Shown: positions 15,040-23,513, counted from the first letter of the stretch. The stretch is 32,176 nt of DNA from CAZFPT01 sp046541875 (GCA_046541875.1 JBKHCL010000029.1:1-32176), one strand, 5' to 3'. Notes: generated by a model not told the origin, from the sequence alone. Made by a program: numbers and translations.

Positions 15040-16941
15040 GTGAGCGAAGAGCGAAACAAGCTGACCCGCGAGGACATCGCGAAGATCGAGATCGGCCACA
15101 CCGACGTCTCGCCGGCGGTGGCGTGGGTGCTCATTCTGGCGCTGCTGGTGACGCTCTTCGCCGTGCCCGCCATCCAGCACACCTGGGAGATCCGCCAGGG
15201 GCTCATCGGGGCGCGTCCCTCGCCGGTTCCGCAGTGTTACGAGATCTTCGGCAAGCTGGATGAACCGTTCGCGGTGGCCGGCGAGTCGGATGAGCCGTTC
15301 CCGTGGAACATCATACGCGGCAACAGCGTGCTGCTTCGTGAGATCAACCGTTACGAGGACACGCTCGAGGAGGAATCGCTCCTGCAGCGATGGCTCCTTC
15401 CGCCCGCACAGGCCGGCCTCGTGCAGTTCGGCGGGGCGGGCAACGAGCAGGCCTACGTCGGGGTTGACGGCTGGCTGTTCTATCGGCCGAGCATCGATCA
15501 TCTGATCGGCCCGGGGTTCCTCGATCCGGATCGTCTCGCCGCCCGGGCCGCCGGCGGGGACGAATGGCAGCCGGCGCCTCAGCCCGACCCGCGCAGGGCG
15601 ATTCTGCAGTTCCGCGACCAACTCGCCGGCCGGGGCATCGAGCTGGTGATCGTGCCCGCCCCGGTCAAGCCGGGCATCCACCCCGACGCATTCTCGTCCC
15701 GCTACCAGGGCGAGCGACGGGTGGTACGCAATCCGTCGTTCTCGCGATTCATCCGACAGCTGCGCGACGCGAACGTCCACGTGTTCGACCCGGCCGAGAG
15801 GCTCGCCGCCGCCCGCGACGCCCACGGCCCGCAGTACCTCAAGACCGATACGCACTGGCGACCCGACGCGATGGAACGCATTGCACGGGAGCTGGCCGAC
15901 TGGCTCATCGAGCGCAGGCTCGTTAAAGGCTCCGGCCGGATGGGCTACACCCGCCAGGCCCAAAAGGTCTCCAACGTTGGGGACATCGCACGCATGCTGA
16001 ACCTGCCCGAGGGTCAAACGCTCTTCGGGCCCGAGGAAGTCACGATCCATCCGGTGTTCAACCGGGCGGCCGAGGCGTGGGTCCCTGCCGACGACGCGAG
16101 TGTGCTGCTGCTGGGCGATTCGTTCAGCAATATCTACTCGCTGGAGGAGATGGGTTGGGGGTTCGCCGCCGGGTTCGCCGAGCAACTGGCGTTTTCCCTC
16201 CAACGTCCCGTGGACCGCATTGTCCGTAACGATGACGGCGCCCACGCCACGCGCAGGCTGCTGAGCCAGGAACTGCGACGCGGAAACGACCGGCTCGCCG
16301 GTAAGACGGTGGTCGTCTGGCAGTTTGCCGCCCGCGAGCTGTCCGTGGGCGACTGGCAGCTGATGGACATGCGGATGGGCGAGGCGAGGGAGAGCGAGTT
16401 TCTTGCTCCCCAACCTGGGGCGACGAAGGTCGTCAGCGGCGTGATTCGGCAGATCACCCGACCGGCCAGGCCGCCACGAACGTACAATGAAGCCGTCACG
16501 ATCTACCTGGACGACCTGCAGGACGCCAACGGCCAACCGATCCCCGACAAGCGGTTGAAGGTGGCTGTCTGGGGTCTGCTGGATAACGAATGGACGCCCG
16601 CTGCCCGCCTGCCGGAAGGACGGAGAATTACGGTCAGGCTGGTGACGATGGATGCCGCCGGCAAGGAAGGTGTCCGACGCAAGGACGTTGCCGATTTTCT
16701 GCTGGAGCAGGAGCCCGCCTGGTGGGGCGAGCTGGTGAGCGAGCCGTCCGCCGGGGACGATCGCCCGGTCGCCGACGACCCGCTTTGGCGCGTGGGCGTG
16801 TTGGTCTGCCTGGTGGCGGCGGGACTGATCGGCGTGATCTGCATCCAGCTTGCACGGGGGACGCGGCAGGCGAGGCGCAGCGGCGAAGGAGGGCCCGCCC
16901 CGGCGACGAATAAACCTTTACCCACGGAGAGTGACATATGA
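15040..16941 (+). CDS. AlgX/AlgJ-like polysaccharide O-acetyltransferase (SGNH fold)
   Basis: This 633-residue protein has one N-terminal helix (about 25-43, VAWVLILALLVTLFAVPAI), a large periplasmic part and a C-terminal helix near 587-607. The AlgX/AlgJ SGNH-like domain includes VGVDGWLFYRP, IELVIVPAPVKPGIHPD, the Asp-x-His motif D270-T-H272-W, and the nucleophile elbow G-D360-S361-F. These give a Ser-His-Asp triad that takes acetyl groups from the MBOAT and transfers them to a glycan. Residues after about 460 form an extra domain (KVAVWGLLDNEW, PEGRRITVRL), followed by the second helix; this is longer than Pseudomonas AlgJ or AlgX. GTG start, 10 bases after the MBOAT stop. Its stop overlaps the next ATG. 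Confidence 0.85.
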   Translation: MSEERNKLTREDIAKIEIGHTDVSPAVAWVLILALLVTLFAVPAIQHTWEIRQGLIGARPSPVPQCYEIFGKLDEPFAVAGESDEPFPWNIIRGNSVLLREINRYEDTLEEESLLQRWLLPPAQAGLVQFGGAGNEQAYVGVDGWLFYRPSIDHLIGPGFLDPDRLAARAAGGDEWQPAPQPDPRRAILQFRDQLAGRGIELVIVPAPVKPGIHPDAFSSRYQGERRVVRNPSFSRFIRQLRDANVHVFDPAERLAAARDAHGPQYLKTDTHWRPDAMERIARELADWLIERRLVKGSGRMGYTRQAQKVSNVGDIARMLNLPEGQTLFGPEEVTIHPVFNRAAEAWVPADDASVLLLGDSFSNIYSLEEMGWGFAAGFAEQLAFSLQRPVDRIVRNDDGAHATRRLLSQELRRGNDRLAGKTVVVWQFAARELSVGDWQLMDMRMGEARESEFLAPQPGATKVVSGVIRQITRPARPPRTYNEAVTIYLDDLQDANGQPIPDKRLKVAVWGLLDNEWTPAARLPEGRRITVRLVTMDAAGKEGVRRKDVADFLLEQEPAWWGELVSEPSAGDDRPVADDPLWRVGVLVCLVAAGLIGVICIQLARGTRQARRSGEGGPAPATNKPLPTESDI

Positions 16942-18128
16942 AACGCACCGGACTGTGGACCATCGTGATGACGCTTCTGCTGTCGCTGGTGTGCATGGCA
17001 GCCGACGCGAATGACAAGAGCAGGGAGTCCGGACAATCCGACGATTCGCCTGACAAGCTCCGTGCCTCCAAGGCAGAGATGTTCCGCGAGGTCTGCGGGA
17101 AGCTCTACAAAATGGCCGACGCGGATGAAGCCGGGGCCGTGGTCGCCGAGGACAACTGGATCTTCCTGCCCAACGAGCTGCGGCACCTCAGCGTGGGTGC
17201 GTTCTGGGGCGAGCAGGCGGCGAAAGTCTCCCGGGCAACCCGCCCATCGCACGCCGACCCGCTGGAAGCGATCGTACACTACCATCAGCAGATGAAGGCA
17301 CGGGGCATCGACCTGCTCGTGGTGCCGGTTCCGCCCAAGGCGATCGTCTACGCCGACAAGATCCACGGCATCGAGACCGACGCCAACGGGCTTCCCCCGC
17401 GGCTGGACCTGGCCCACCAGGCGTTCTACAAGCTGTTGCGGTCCAAGGGCGTGGACGTGCTGGACCTCACCGACACGCTCATCAAGGCCCGGACGTACAC
17501 AGCCCCCAAGGACAAGTCAAAAGCCGATCCGCTGCTGGGCGGGAAACCCGTGGACACCTACTGTCGCACCGACACGCACTTCACGCCGGCGGCCTGCGAG
17601 ATCTTCGCCCGCGCGATCAATCGCCACGTGAAGGACCGCCCCTGGTATGCGAAGCTCGATCGCCCGCTGGTCGACAAGCTCACCACGCAGATGCGGACGG
17701 TGACCATTCGCGGCAACCTGCTCCAGGCGGCTGCCAAGGTGACCAAGGACCAGGCGGCGCTCAAACCGGAGGAACTCACCGCCCGTTTCGTCGGGCTGGC
17801 CGAGGGCGATTCGCTGTCAGCCGTCCCCGATGAACCGAAGGCCCCGATCACTCTCATGGGCGACAGCCACACGATGTTCTTCCGCACCGGTGGGGATATG
17901 TTCGCCAAGGGCGCGGGGTTGGCCGATCAACTGATGAAGGAGATGGGCAGCAAGCTGGACGTGATCTCCAACAAGGGCTCGGGCGCCCGGACCGTTCGCA
18001 TCCGCTTCTACCGTGCCGCCAAGGACGCCGAGTACCACACCGCCAAGAAGCTCGTGATCTGGTGTTTTTCTGCGCGAGAGTTCACCGAAGCCACCGCGTG
18101 GGGCAAGATTCCCGTACCGGGCAAGTAG
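16938..18128 (+). CDS. Second AlgJ/AlgX-like secreted SGNH acetyltransferase
   Basis: This 396-residue protein has a signal peptide (MKRTGLWTIVMTLLLSLVCM, cut near MAADA). AEDNWIFLPNELRHLS corresponds to the family's N-terminal block. The motif D212-T-H214-F and the elbow G-D309-S310-H311 supply the Asp, His and Ser of the SGNH triad. KLVIWCFSAREFTE near the end matches the VVWQFAARELS segment of the preceding protein, so the two are paralogues. It lacks the C-terminal membrane helix of its neighbour and should be soluble in the periplasm. ATG start overlaps the upstream stop, after ACGGAGAG. Having two different acetyltransferases beside one MBOAT resembles the AlgJ plus AlgX arrangement of alginate acetylation. 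Confidence 0.83.
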   Translation: MKRTGLWTIVMTLLLSLVCMAADANDKSRESGQSDDSPDKLRASKAEMFREVCGKLYKMADADEAGAVVAEDNWIFLPNELRHLSVGAFWGEQAAKVSRATRPSHADPLEAIVHYHQQMKARGIDLLVVPVPPKAIVYADKIHGIETDANGLPPRLDLAHQAFYKLLRSKGVDVLDLTDTLIKARTYTAPKDKSKADPLLGGKPVDTYCRTDTHFTPAACEIFARAINRHVKDRPWYAKLDRPLVDKLTTQMRTVTIRGNLLQAAAKVTKDQAALKPEELTARFVGLAEGDSLSAVPDEPKAPITLMGDSHTMFFRTGGDMFAKGAGLADQLMKEMGSKLDVISNKGSGARTVRIRFYRAAKDAEYHTAKKLVIWCFSAREFTEATAWGKIPVPGK

Positions 18129-18159
18129 CCCCGTATCTCATTGAGACCAGCGCACAGAA

Positions 18160-18189
18160 CGGGCCCGACAGCCTGCGCCGCCGGGCCCG
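18160..18189. terminator. Possible bidirectional terminator between converging genes
   Basis: Two copies of the palindrome CGGGCCCG (18160-18167 and 18182-18189) can pair across a 14-base loop, between the acetyltransferase stop and the vWA gene's stop. There is no proper T-run on either side, only TTCTGT on the minus strand, so the role is uncertain. Confidence 0.35.
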
Positions 18190-18198
18190 CGGGTTGCG

Positions 18199-19380
18199 CT
18201 ATTTCGAGTCGGTGTCGGACTCGTATTTGATGTTCTTCTTGGCGGCCTGTTTGCGAAGCCCCTCGATGACCTTCTCGTCGAAGCCCCTCTTCGCCTTGCC
18301 GTCCTTGATGAGCTTGGCCCGCTCTGCCTTGATGTACTCGTCCCGTTTCTCGGTGAGGTTGCGGACCTCCGCCAGGAGCTGCTTCCGCTGGGCCTGCTGT
18401 TTGGCGATGTAGGCTTTCTGTTCCTTGAGGTCCATCTTCTGCATTTCCTTGGGGAGCTGGTCGTTCTTGAGCTTTTCCAGATCCACCTTCCCGTCGGTCA
18501 CCGCCTGGACGAGGTCCTGGGTGGCTACGCGTCCGGTGAGCAACGAGTTGCGGGCACGCTCCGCCCCGGCAGGGGTTGCTTTTCCGCCCAACCCCCCGGA
18601 GGCAGTATTCAGCTTTGTCGCCTTGGACTGCTCGGCGGTGGTTCCGTACACCACAGCCGTCCCGGTGAGATCCGAGTTGAGCTTGGCGAGCTTCTTGTCG
18701 AACGGTGTGTCGATCACCTGCACATCACCGCTTTGCCCGATGGCGTAGAACTCACCCTCGGCGGCCCGGGCGATCTCCTTCCAGACCTTGCCCGCCTCGG
18801 CATTGTTCCCGCAGAGAATCGTGTTGATGTAGATCCCCTTGGTGATGGCGGCCTTGGCGAGCTTGTCGTAGGTGGGCACGTCTTTGTACTCGTTGTGTGG
18901 CGGGTAGTCGCCCACGAGGTAGATGATTCGCAGGACGTGCTTGCCCTTGGACCATTTCACCTTGTTGATCGCGTCGTACAGACCCTGGTTGACGTTCTCG
19001 GGCCCGTCGCCGCCGCCGCTCGCCCGGAACTCCTTGAGGTCGGCGTAGACCTGGTCGATGTTGTCGGTCAGGTCGAATACCTTGGTCACGTAGGCATCGC
19101 CCTTGTCGCGGTAGGGCACCAGCGCGAGGCGAACCTTGGGCTTGGGCTCTCCCAGGATGATCTGGTTGGTGATGGACCAGATCTTCGCCTTGGCGCCTTC
19201 GATGAGACTGCTCATCGAGCCGGTGGTGTCCAGCACGAAGCAGACCTCCACGAGGGGTTGTTTGTCCCGGGCCTTGTTGTTGGGATCGGTATTCTCGCTT
19301 TTCCCGGCCAGGTTGCCCGGCCAGGCGGCAAGGAGCAGGATTCCCATCGCGACGGCAGCAGCGGCGTGTTTGCGTGTCAT
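18199..19380 (-). CDS. Secreted von Willebrand factor A domain protein
   Basis: This 393-residue protein starts at ATG 19380-19378 with AAGGGACG upstream; the frame is open further but that part overlaps the divergent gene. A signal peptide (MTRKHAAAAVAMGILLLAAW) leads to a vWA domain (residues 42-240). The MIDAS metal motif is D51-TTG-S55-M-S57, and GGGDGPENVNQGLYDAI carries the later metal ligand region. IIYLVGDYPPH is the central strand. Residues 300-393 are a Lys/Glu/Gln-rich helical region, likely coiled coil (MQKMDLKEQKAYIAKQQAQR). Such proteins usually mediate protein-protein contact outside the cell. Partners are unknown. It is transcribed divergently from a secreted propeller-like gene with 154 bases between. 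Confidence 0.88.
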   Translation of the reverse strand: MTRKHAAAAVAMGILLLAAWPGNLAGKSENTDPNNKARDKQPLVEVCFVLDTTGSMSSLIEGAKAKIWSITNQIILGEPKPKVRLALVPYRDKGDAYVTKVFDLTDNIDQVYADLKEFRASGGGDGPENVNQGLYDAINKVKWSKGKHVLRIIYLVGDYPPHNEYKDVPTYDKLAKAAITKGIYINTILCGNNAEAGKVWKEIARAAEGEFYAIGQSGDVQVIDTPFDKKLAKLNSDLTGTAVVYGTTAEQSKATKLNTASGGLGGKATPAGAERARNSLLTGRVATQDLVQAVTDGKVDLEKLKNDQLPKEMQKMDLKEQKAYIAKQQAQRKQLLAEVRNLTEKRDEYIKAERAKLIKDGKAKRGFDEKVIEGLRKQAAKKNIKYESDTDSK

Positions 19381-19534
19381 GATTCGTCCCTTTCGATTGG
19401 GTTGGTGTCCACAATCAGGACGTCTCGGCGGCCGGGGCGTTCGGGAGAAAGTCTCGCCACTCGGGGGATTCTGTGGTGTTATAGAAGAGGTAGTGCTCTG
19501 CGCGGAGCGAACAGTCTGACCGAAGGAGTAATTC

Positions 19535-21154
19535 ATGACCATGCGACGATTGGCGATTCTGGGTTTGGTAGTGGCGCTGAGCGCCTCGGCTTTGTGGGCA
19601 GGGCGATACGAACAGTACACCGAGGCAGCCGCCAAGAGCGAAGACATGAAACCCGCCGCGGCAACGTTCTTCGGCGGGGACGGTCCGGAGGAGTTCGTCG
19701 CTGCCGGGGTACTGGGCGACGGGCGAATCGTGGCATTCGGAAACGCCTGGGGTCCGAAGTTCTCCTCCCCCAAGGAGCCGCTGGTGATGGGCAAGGGCAC
19801 CCACCGTGGTCTGGAGGCCGTCAAGACCGATCGGAAGGGTCGCAAAGAGCTGCCTCGCGAGAATCCCGACGCAGCGGGGATGATCGTGTTCTATCAGCCG
19901 GGCCTGAAGGCCGTCGAGAAGGTCGCCCGTTTCGACTGGGGGGTGGCGAGTCTCTCGACCGGCGCGGTGAGCAAGGACGGAAAGGGGCTGATCCTCACCG
20001 GTCGCTGCACCGAGGCGTTCAAGACCGTCGGCAGGCACGCCAAGGTGCAGCGCGGGGTCGACGAGCCCGAAGCGCAGCGGCGCCGCCGGTTCGGGTCGTA
20101 CAAATACGACGGCGTCGAGGTCAGCGGTGACGTGTTCGTGATGCGCATCGACGTCAAAACCGCCAAGCCCGAGTGGGTCGTGCTCCTGAAGGGGCACCGT
20201 CAGCCGGGCGACGAGATTCACCAGGACGCCGAGGGCAACGTCTACGTCGAGATCCACGGCGTCAAGAAGATCTCCGCCGACGGCAAGACCGTGACGACCA
20301 TCTGGGGCAGCGGGTTCGGGGGCAAGGTTGGTCTGCGGGCGGTCGACCCCAAAACCGGGACGATTTACTGGGGAGGCGATCGAAATACCAACACCGGCCG
20401 CGAGCCCTGGCGACAGCCTTACCTGTACAAGATCGGCCCGGACGGGGAGAAGATCTGGACCGCCTGGGCGTGGGACGCCAAGCGCGTCGGCTCGGACAAA
20501 TACCGCCTCGTGTCCGACTCGGCCGCCCGCGACGGGGCGATCGCCCCCAACGGTGACGTGCTGGTGGCTGGCTGGTCGGACGGCGGGAACAGCGTGTTTA
20601 CCCGTCAACCGTACGATCTCGACAAGCCCGCGAAGAACAAGGGGCTGGGCATGAGTTCGTGGGGGATGAAGAACGCCAACTCGCTGGCGTACATTCTTCG
20701 GCTGGATCCGAAAACGCGCGAGCAGAAGGCCTGGACGCTCTGGCTGTCGTACATTCCGGACGATTTCTCGTCACCGAAGCATCGCAACGCGCCGAACTTT
20801 GCGAGCATCAAGGACATCCGGGTGCTGGAGGACGAATCGATCGGCATCGTTGGTGGCGCCGCGACGGGCCTCATCCAGACGCCGCACTCGTTCTGGACCT
20901 ACCCCCGCGATGGCGGAAAGTTCGGCGGACAGTTCGTGACCGTCCTGGGCCCGAAGCTCAGCCGCATTCGCTATTCGACCTACCTTCCGGGGTGCAAGGA
21001 CCTCTCGATGGCCGCGACGAAGAAGGGGCTGGTGGTCGCCAGTCGCTCCGACGGTGGTGGCGGGCGCATGGGCAAGACGCCGGGCTCGAAGAACGCCGCC
21101 CAACCCACCTTCGGAGGTACGTTTGACGGGCACCTCCTGCTGATCACCGAGTGA
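19535..21154 (+). CDS. Secreted beta-propeller-like protein, function unknown
   Basis: This 539-residue protein has a signal peptide (MRRLAILGLVVALSASALWA|G). The mature part repeats short strand patterns such as DAEGNVYVEI, DPKTGTIYWGGD, APNGDVLVAGWSDGG and TKKGLVVASRSDGG, spaced by roughly 50-80 residues. These look like beta-propeller blades of the SBBP or PQQ-like type. No catalytic motif is seen. Arg/Lys content is high in residues 90-180. The end (GGTFDGHLLLITE) closes a blade. The ATG at 19535 or a second one at 19541 may start translation, after GAAGGAG. A possible extended -10 (TGT-TATAGA, 19477-19485) lies upstream. Its divergent neighbour is the vWA protein, suggesting a shared role outside the cytoplasm, which is inference only. 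Confidence 0.72.
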   Translation: MTMRRLAILGLVVALSASALWAGRYEQYTEAAAKSEDMKPAAATFFGGDGPEEFVAAGVLGDGRIVAFGNAWGPKFSSPKEPLVMGKGTHRGLEAVKTDRKGRKELPRENPDAAGMIVFYQPGLKAVEKVARFDWGVASLSTGAVSKDGKGLILTGRCTEAFKTVGRHAKVQRGVDEPEAQRRRRFGSYKYDGVEVSGDVFVMRIDVKTAKPEWVVLLKGHRQPGDEIHQDAEGNVYVEIHGVKKISADGKTVTTIWGSGFGGKVGLRAVDPKTGTIYWGGDRNTNTGREPWRQPYLYKIGPDGEKIWTAWAWDAKRVGSDKYRLVSDSAARDGAIAPNGDVLVAGWSDGGNSVFTRQPYDLDKPAKNKGLGMSSWGMKNANSLAYILRLDPKTREQKAWTLWLSYIPDDFSSPKHRNAPNFASIKDIRVLEDESIGIVGGAATGLIQTPHSFWTYPRDGGKFGGQFVTVLGPKLSRIRYSTYLPGCKDLSMAATKKGLVVASRSDGGGGRMGKTPGSKNAAQPTFGGTFDGHLLLITE

Positions 21155-21179
21155 GGCGTGAAACGCTCGTTCAGTCGTC

Positions 21180-21208
21180 TTGACAGGTTCGCCCGCGGGC
21201 GATATCGT
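21180..21208 (+). promoter_or_regulatory. Promoter of the ATP synthase operon
   Basis: A perfect -35 box TTGACA (21180-21185) is followed after 17 bases by TATCGT (21203-21208, 4/6). The predicted start lies near 21215, about 40 bases before atpZ. It is the best -35 match in the window, fitting a highly expressed operon. Confidence 0.7.
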
Positions 21209-21255
21209 AGCGAAACCCGTTTGTTTCGCGCTGTATCGCTACGCGCGGGGATCGC

Positions 21256-21498
21256 GTGAGAATCGACCCGAGCCAGATTCGCTGCCTCTCCCGCTACGGG
21301 ACGGTGGGCATCGAGTTCGCCCTCTGTTTCGCTCTGCCGGTGCTGGGCGGGATGTGGCTGGACGCCCGCTGGAAGACGACGCCCTGGCTGACGCTGGTGG
21401 GGGCGGCGGTCGGGTTCCTGGCGGGCATGCTTCGGCTGGTGCGCATCGCCCGCCAATTGCGCGAAGAAAACGCCGACGAACGCGACGCTGCCGATTGA
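21256..21498 (+). CDS. atpZ: AtpZ/AtpI-type ATP synthase accessory protein
   Basis: This 80-residue protein has two membrane helices (about 18-36, IEFALCFALPVLGGMWLD; and 44-62, LTLVGAAVGFLAGMLRLV) and a charged C-terminus (REENADERDAAD). It matches the small AtpZ group found as the first gene of many bacterial atp operons, where it is thought to help c-ring assembly or ion supply. The helix-hairpin with WLDARW-K between the helices is the main evidence. GTG start; the ribosome binding site is weak. A membrane protein and then atpB follow. Confidence 0.85.
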   Translation: MRIDPSQIRCLSRYGTVGIEFALCFALPVLGGMWLDARWKTTPWLTLVGAAVGFLAGMLRLVRIARQLREENADERDAAD

Positions 21499-21534
21499 GG
21501 CTGAGTGTCTCCATTGCCCGGAGCGACGACCGCC

Positions 21535-21981
21535 ATGGTGCTGAATTACTTCACGCTGCTGCTTTGGCTGAACATCACCGCACTGGCGGTCGGTCTGCTG
21601 GGGGCGTACCCCACCTGGTTGTGGTGGGGGCGTGAGGGGCTTGCCTGCCAGGTGGCAGCGGGGATGATCGTCGGATCGGTCATGCTGTTCAACGCCATGA
21701 TGCTCATCGGGGCGGCCCTTTCGGGCCCGACGAGACTGGCGTTCGCGTTCTGCCTGGGCAGCGTTCTTCGTGTGGCGGCTGCCTTGGGTCTGGCGTGGGT
21801 CGCCCATCACGGCCTGCAGTTGCCCTGGGTGCCCCTGGCCGGCTGGGTGGGTGTGTTCTACATTGTGATGCTTCACGCCGAAGCGTTCTGGCTGGCGAGT
21901 GAATTCAAAAGGGATGCCCACCAGGTGGCGTTGGGGCGATTGCCCCGCGACCGTCGATGGGCCTCGATGATCTCAAGGTAA
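21535..21981 (+). CDS. AtpI-like membrane protein of the ATP synthase operon
   Basis: This 148-residue protein has four hydrophobic helices (about 2-24, 36-58, 64-90 and 97-118) and a basic tail (SEFKRDAHQVALGRLPRDRR). Its size, topology and place between atpZ and atpB match the AtpI (subunit I) group, which helps to assemble the c-ring, but sequence similarity to AtpI is low. AtpI-like is therefore based on context. An upstream in-frame GTG at 21505 with GAGG could add ten residues; ATG 21535 with GGAG at 21520 is chosen because the first helix starts right there. Confidence 0.72.
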   Translation: MVLNYFTLLLWLNITALAVGLLGAYPTWLWWGREGLACQVAAGMIVGSVMLFNAMMLIGAALSGPTRLAFAFCLGSVLRVAAALGLAWVAHHGLQLPWVPLAGWVGVFYIVMLHAEAFWLASEFKRDAHQVALGRLPRDRRWASMISR

Positions 21982-21999
21982 TCCTGCGAGGAACCGCGC

Positions 22000-22899
22000 G
22001 TGCCCCTGGCGTCCGGAAACCTGATGGAATACGTCAACGATCACCCCTGGCCGGGGTGCACAGCCGAATTGTTCGGGCTGCCGGTGACGTGGATGTCCAG
22101 CGGGATCGCGACGATGATCCTCGTGTCCGTGATCGTCGCGGCCGGGGTGCTGGTGATCATGCGACGCCGTCGACCCAGCCCGGGTGACGTCCCTTCCGGC
22201 GGATACAACCTGCTCGAAACACTGGTGGTGTTCGTGCGGGACATCATCGCCAAACCCGCCCTGCACGACAAAGCCGACGCCTTCCTCCCGTTCCTGCTGA
22301 CCATGTTCGTGTTCATCCTGAGCATGAACCTCTCGGGCCTGCTTCCGCTGGCGGGGCTCAGTCCGGTGTTGGGCATCCCCATCGGAACCACGCCGACGGG
22401 CATCCTAGCGGTCTGTGCAGCCTTGGCGTCGATCACGCTGATGACGATCATCGGCGTTGGGCTCTTCAAGACCGCTCAGCGCCGGCGGCAGAGCCATGGC
22501 ATGCCGATCTGGCTGGCGGTTCCGCTCTCGCCGCTGCTGTACGTCTGGTCGCTGAGCCCGGAGATCGAAGGCGTCACGGGCTGGTTCATCCGCCCGTTCC
22601 TGATGGTGCTGGAGCTCACCGGCGCGGTGGCCAAGTGCTTCGCGCTGGTGATTCGTATGTTCGCGAACATGATGGCCGGTCACGTGCTGCTGGCGGTGAT
22701 GATGATATTCATCGTTGAGGGCATCGAGAGCTGGATGGTGGACCTCACCGGCAACATCGCCAGCCTCGCCCCGGTGGCGGTGTGCATCGTCGCCAGCGTG
22801 CTGATCGACCTGCTGGAACTGATGGTCGCCGGCCTGCAGGCGTACATCTTCACGTTCCTCACGGCGATCTTCCTTGGTCTGTACGTCGAGCCGGCCTGA
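22000..22899 (+). CDS. atpB: ATP synthase Fo subunit a
   Basis: This 299-residue membrane protein forms the proton half-channels beside the c-ring. The essential stator arginine is R219 in ALVIRMFANMMAGHVLLAV, the counterpart of E. coli R210. Other family blocks are FLPFLLTMFVFILSMNLSGLLPLAG and LQAYIFTFLTAIFLGLYVEP at the end. Five to six helices are visible. The GTG start at 22000 has GAGGAA six bases upstream; the next in-frame ATG (22024) is less likely. It is separated from atpE by 217 bases, an unusually long gap filled by a palindromic element. Confidence 0.96.
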   Translation: MPLASGNLMEYVNDHPWPGCTAELFGLPVTWMSSGIATMILVSVIVAAGVLVIMRRRRPSPGDVPSGGYNLLETLVVFVRDIIAKPALHDKADAFLPFLLTMFVFILSMNLSGLLPLAGLSPVLGIPIGTTPTGILAVCAALASITLMTIIGVGLFKTAQRRRQSHGMPIWLAVPLSPLLYVWSLSPEIEGVTGWFIRPFLMVLELTGAVAKCFALVIRMFANMMAGHVLLAVMMIFIVEGIESWMVDLTGNIASLAPVAVCIVASVLIDLLELMVAGLQAYIFTFLTAIFLGLYVEPA

Positions 22900-22910
22900 G
22901 GACGGTCGCT

Positions 22911-23026
22911 TGTGGCAGGGGCGTGTTGCCCGTGCTCGCCGGCGGGAAACCGTCAGACGGAACGGTTTGTGGAAAGAGAACAACGACATGGGTTGGAAGC
23001 CCATGCCAGGTCGGCAGGATTTGTGC
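22911..23026. repeat. Three-hairpin palindromic element between atpB and atpE
   Basis: Three inverted repeats follow each other: GGGC/GCCC (22919-22931), AAACCGT/ACGGTTT (22947-22968, 8-base loop) and CATGGG/CCCATG (22987-23005, 7-base loop). The last reads GACATGGGTTGGAAGCCCAT. I recall very similar words as parts of dispersed REP-like elements in planctomycete genomes, often translated in annotations as GMGFQPM or GWKPMP. The window has no second copy, so the repeat claim is recall plus structure, not shown here. Confidence 0.5.
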
Positions 23027-23116
23027 CCACACGCCAGTGAGTGTGCTGTACAATACCCGACTTTGCAGCCCGGGCTTGCATGAACCAAAACACGCGGATT
23101 CTTCTGGAGACTTCCC

Positions 23117-23452
23117 ATGCGTATGACAGTTCTGTTGTTGGCGATCGCGACGGTCATTGCCTTTGCCGCCGTCCCGGCGAGTGCCCAGGAGGGCAACGAA
23201 CCCTCGCCCACCGCCGATGAGAAGGTGCAAGGCTACCCCGAAGCAATTGCCGTTGTCGGTGCGTGCATCGGTGCGGCGGTGGCTGCCCTGGGGGGCGGGT
23301 TGGCGGTCGCGAACATCGGCGGTAAGTGCATCGAGTCGATGGCGCGTCAGCCCGAAGCGGCCGGCGCGATGTTCGCCCCGATGATCATCACGGCCGCCAT
23401 GGTCGAGGGTGGCATGCTGTTCGCCATCCTGGTCTGCCTGCTGAAGTCCTAG
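23117..23452 (+). CDS. atpE: ATP synthase Fo subunit c with signal peptide
   Basis: This 111-residue protein has the c-subunit hairpin in residues 40-111: helix 1 GYPEAIAVVGACIGAAVAAL, the polar loop ARQPE (76-80) and helix 2 with ion-carrying Glu97 (ITAAMVEGGML). The Na-binding residues of Na-type rings (a Gln in helix 1, Ser after the Glu) are replaced by Val and Gly, so proton use is predicted. Residues 1-24 (MRMTVLLLAIATVIAFAAVP, ASA|QEG) form a cleavable signal peptide that normal c subunits (75-90 residues) lack. The start ATG is at 23117 with TTCTGGAGAC upstream. Confidence 0.96.
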   Translation: MRMTVLLLAIATVIAFAAVPASAQEGNEPSPTADEKVQGYPEAIAVVGACIGAAVAALGGGLAVANIGGKCIESMARQPEAAGAMFAPMIITAAMVEGGMLFAILVCLLKS

Positions 23453-23513
23453 CAACGCAACGTCCGGGCAGCGGGGACGACGTTCCTCGCGCCCGGCCGG
23501 CGGAGTGACTTCC

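Noticed and set aside
23117..23452. A sodium-driven c-ring
   Set aside because: The helix-1 Gln and the Ser after the key Glu are replaced by Val and Gly, so sodium coordination is not supported.
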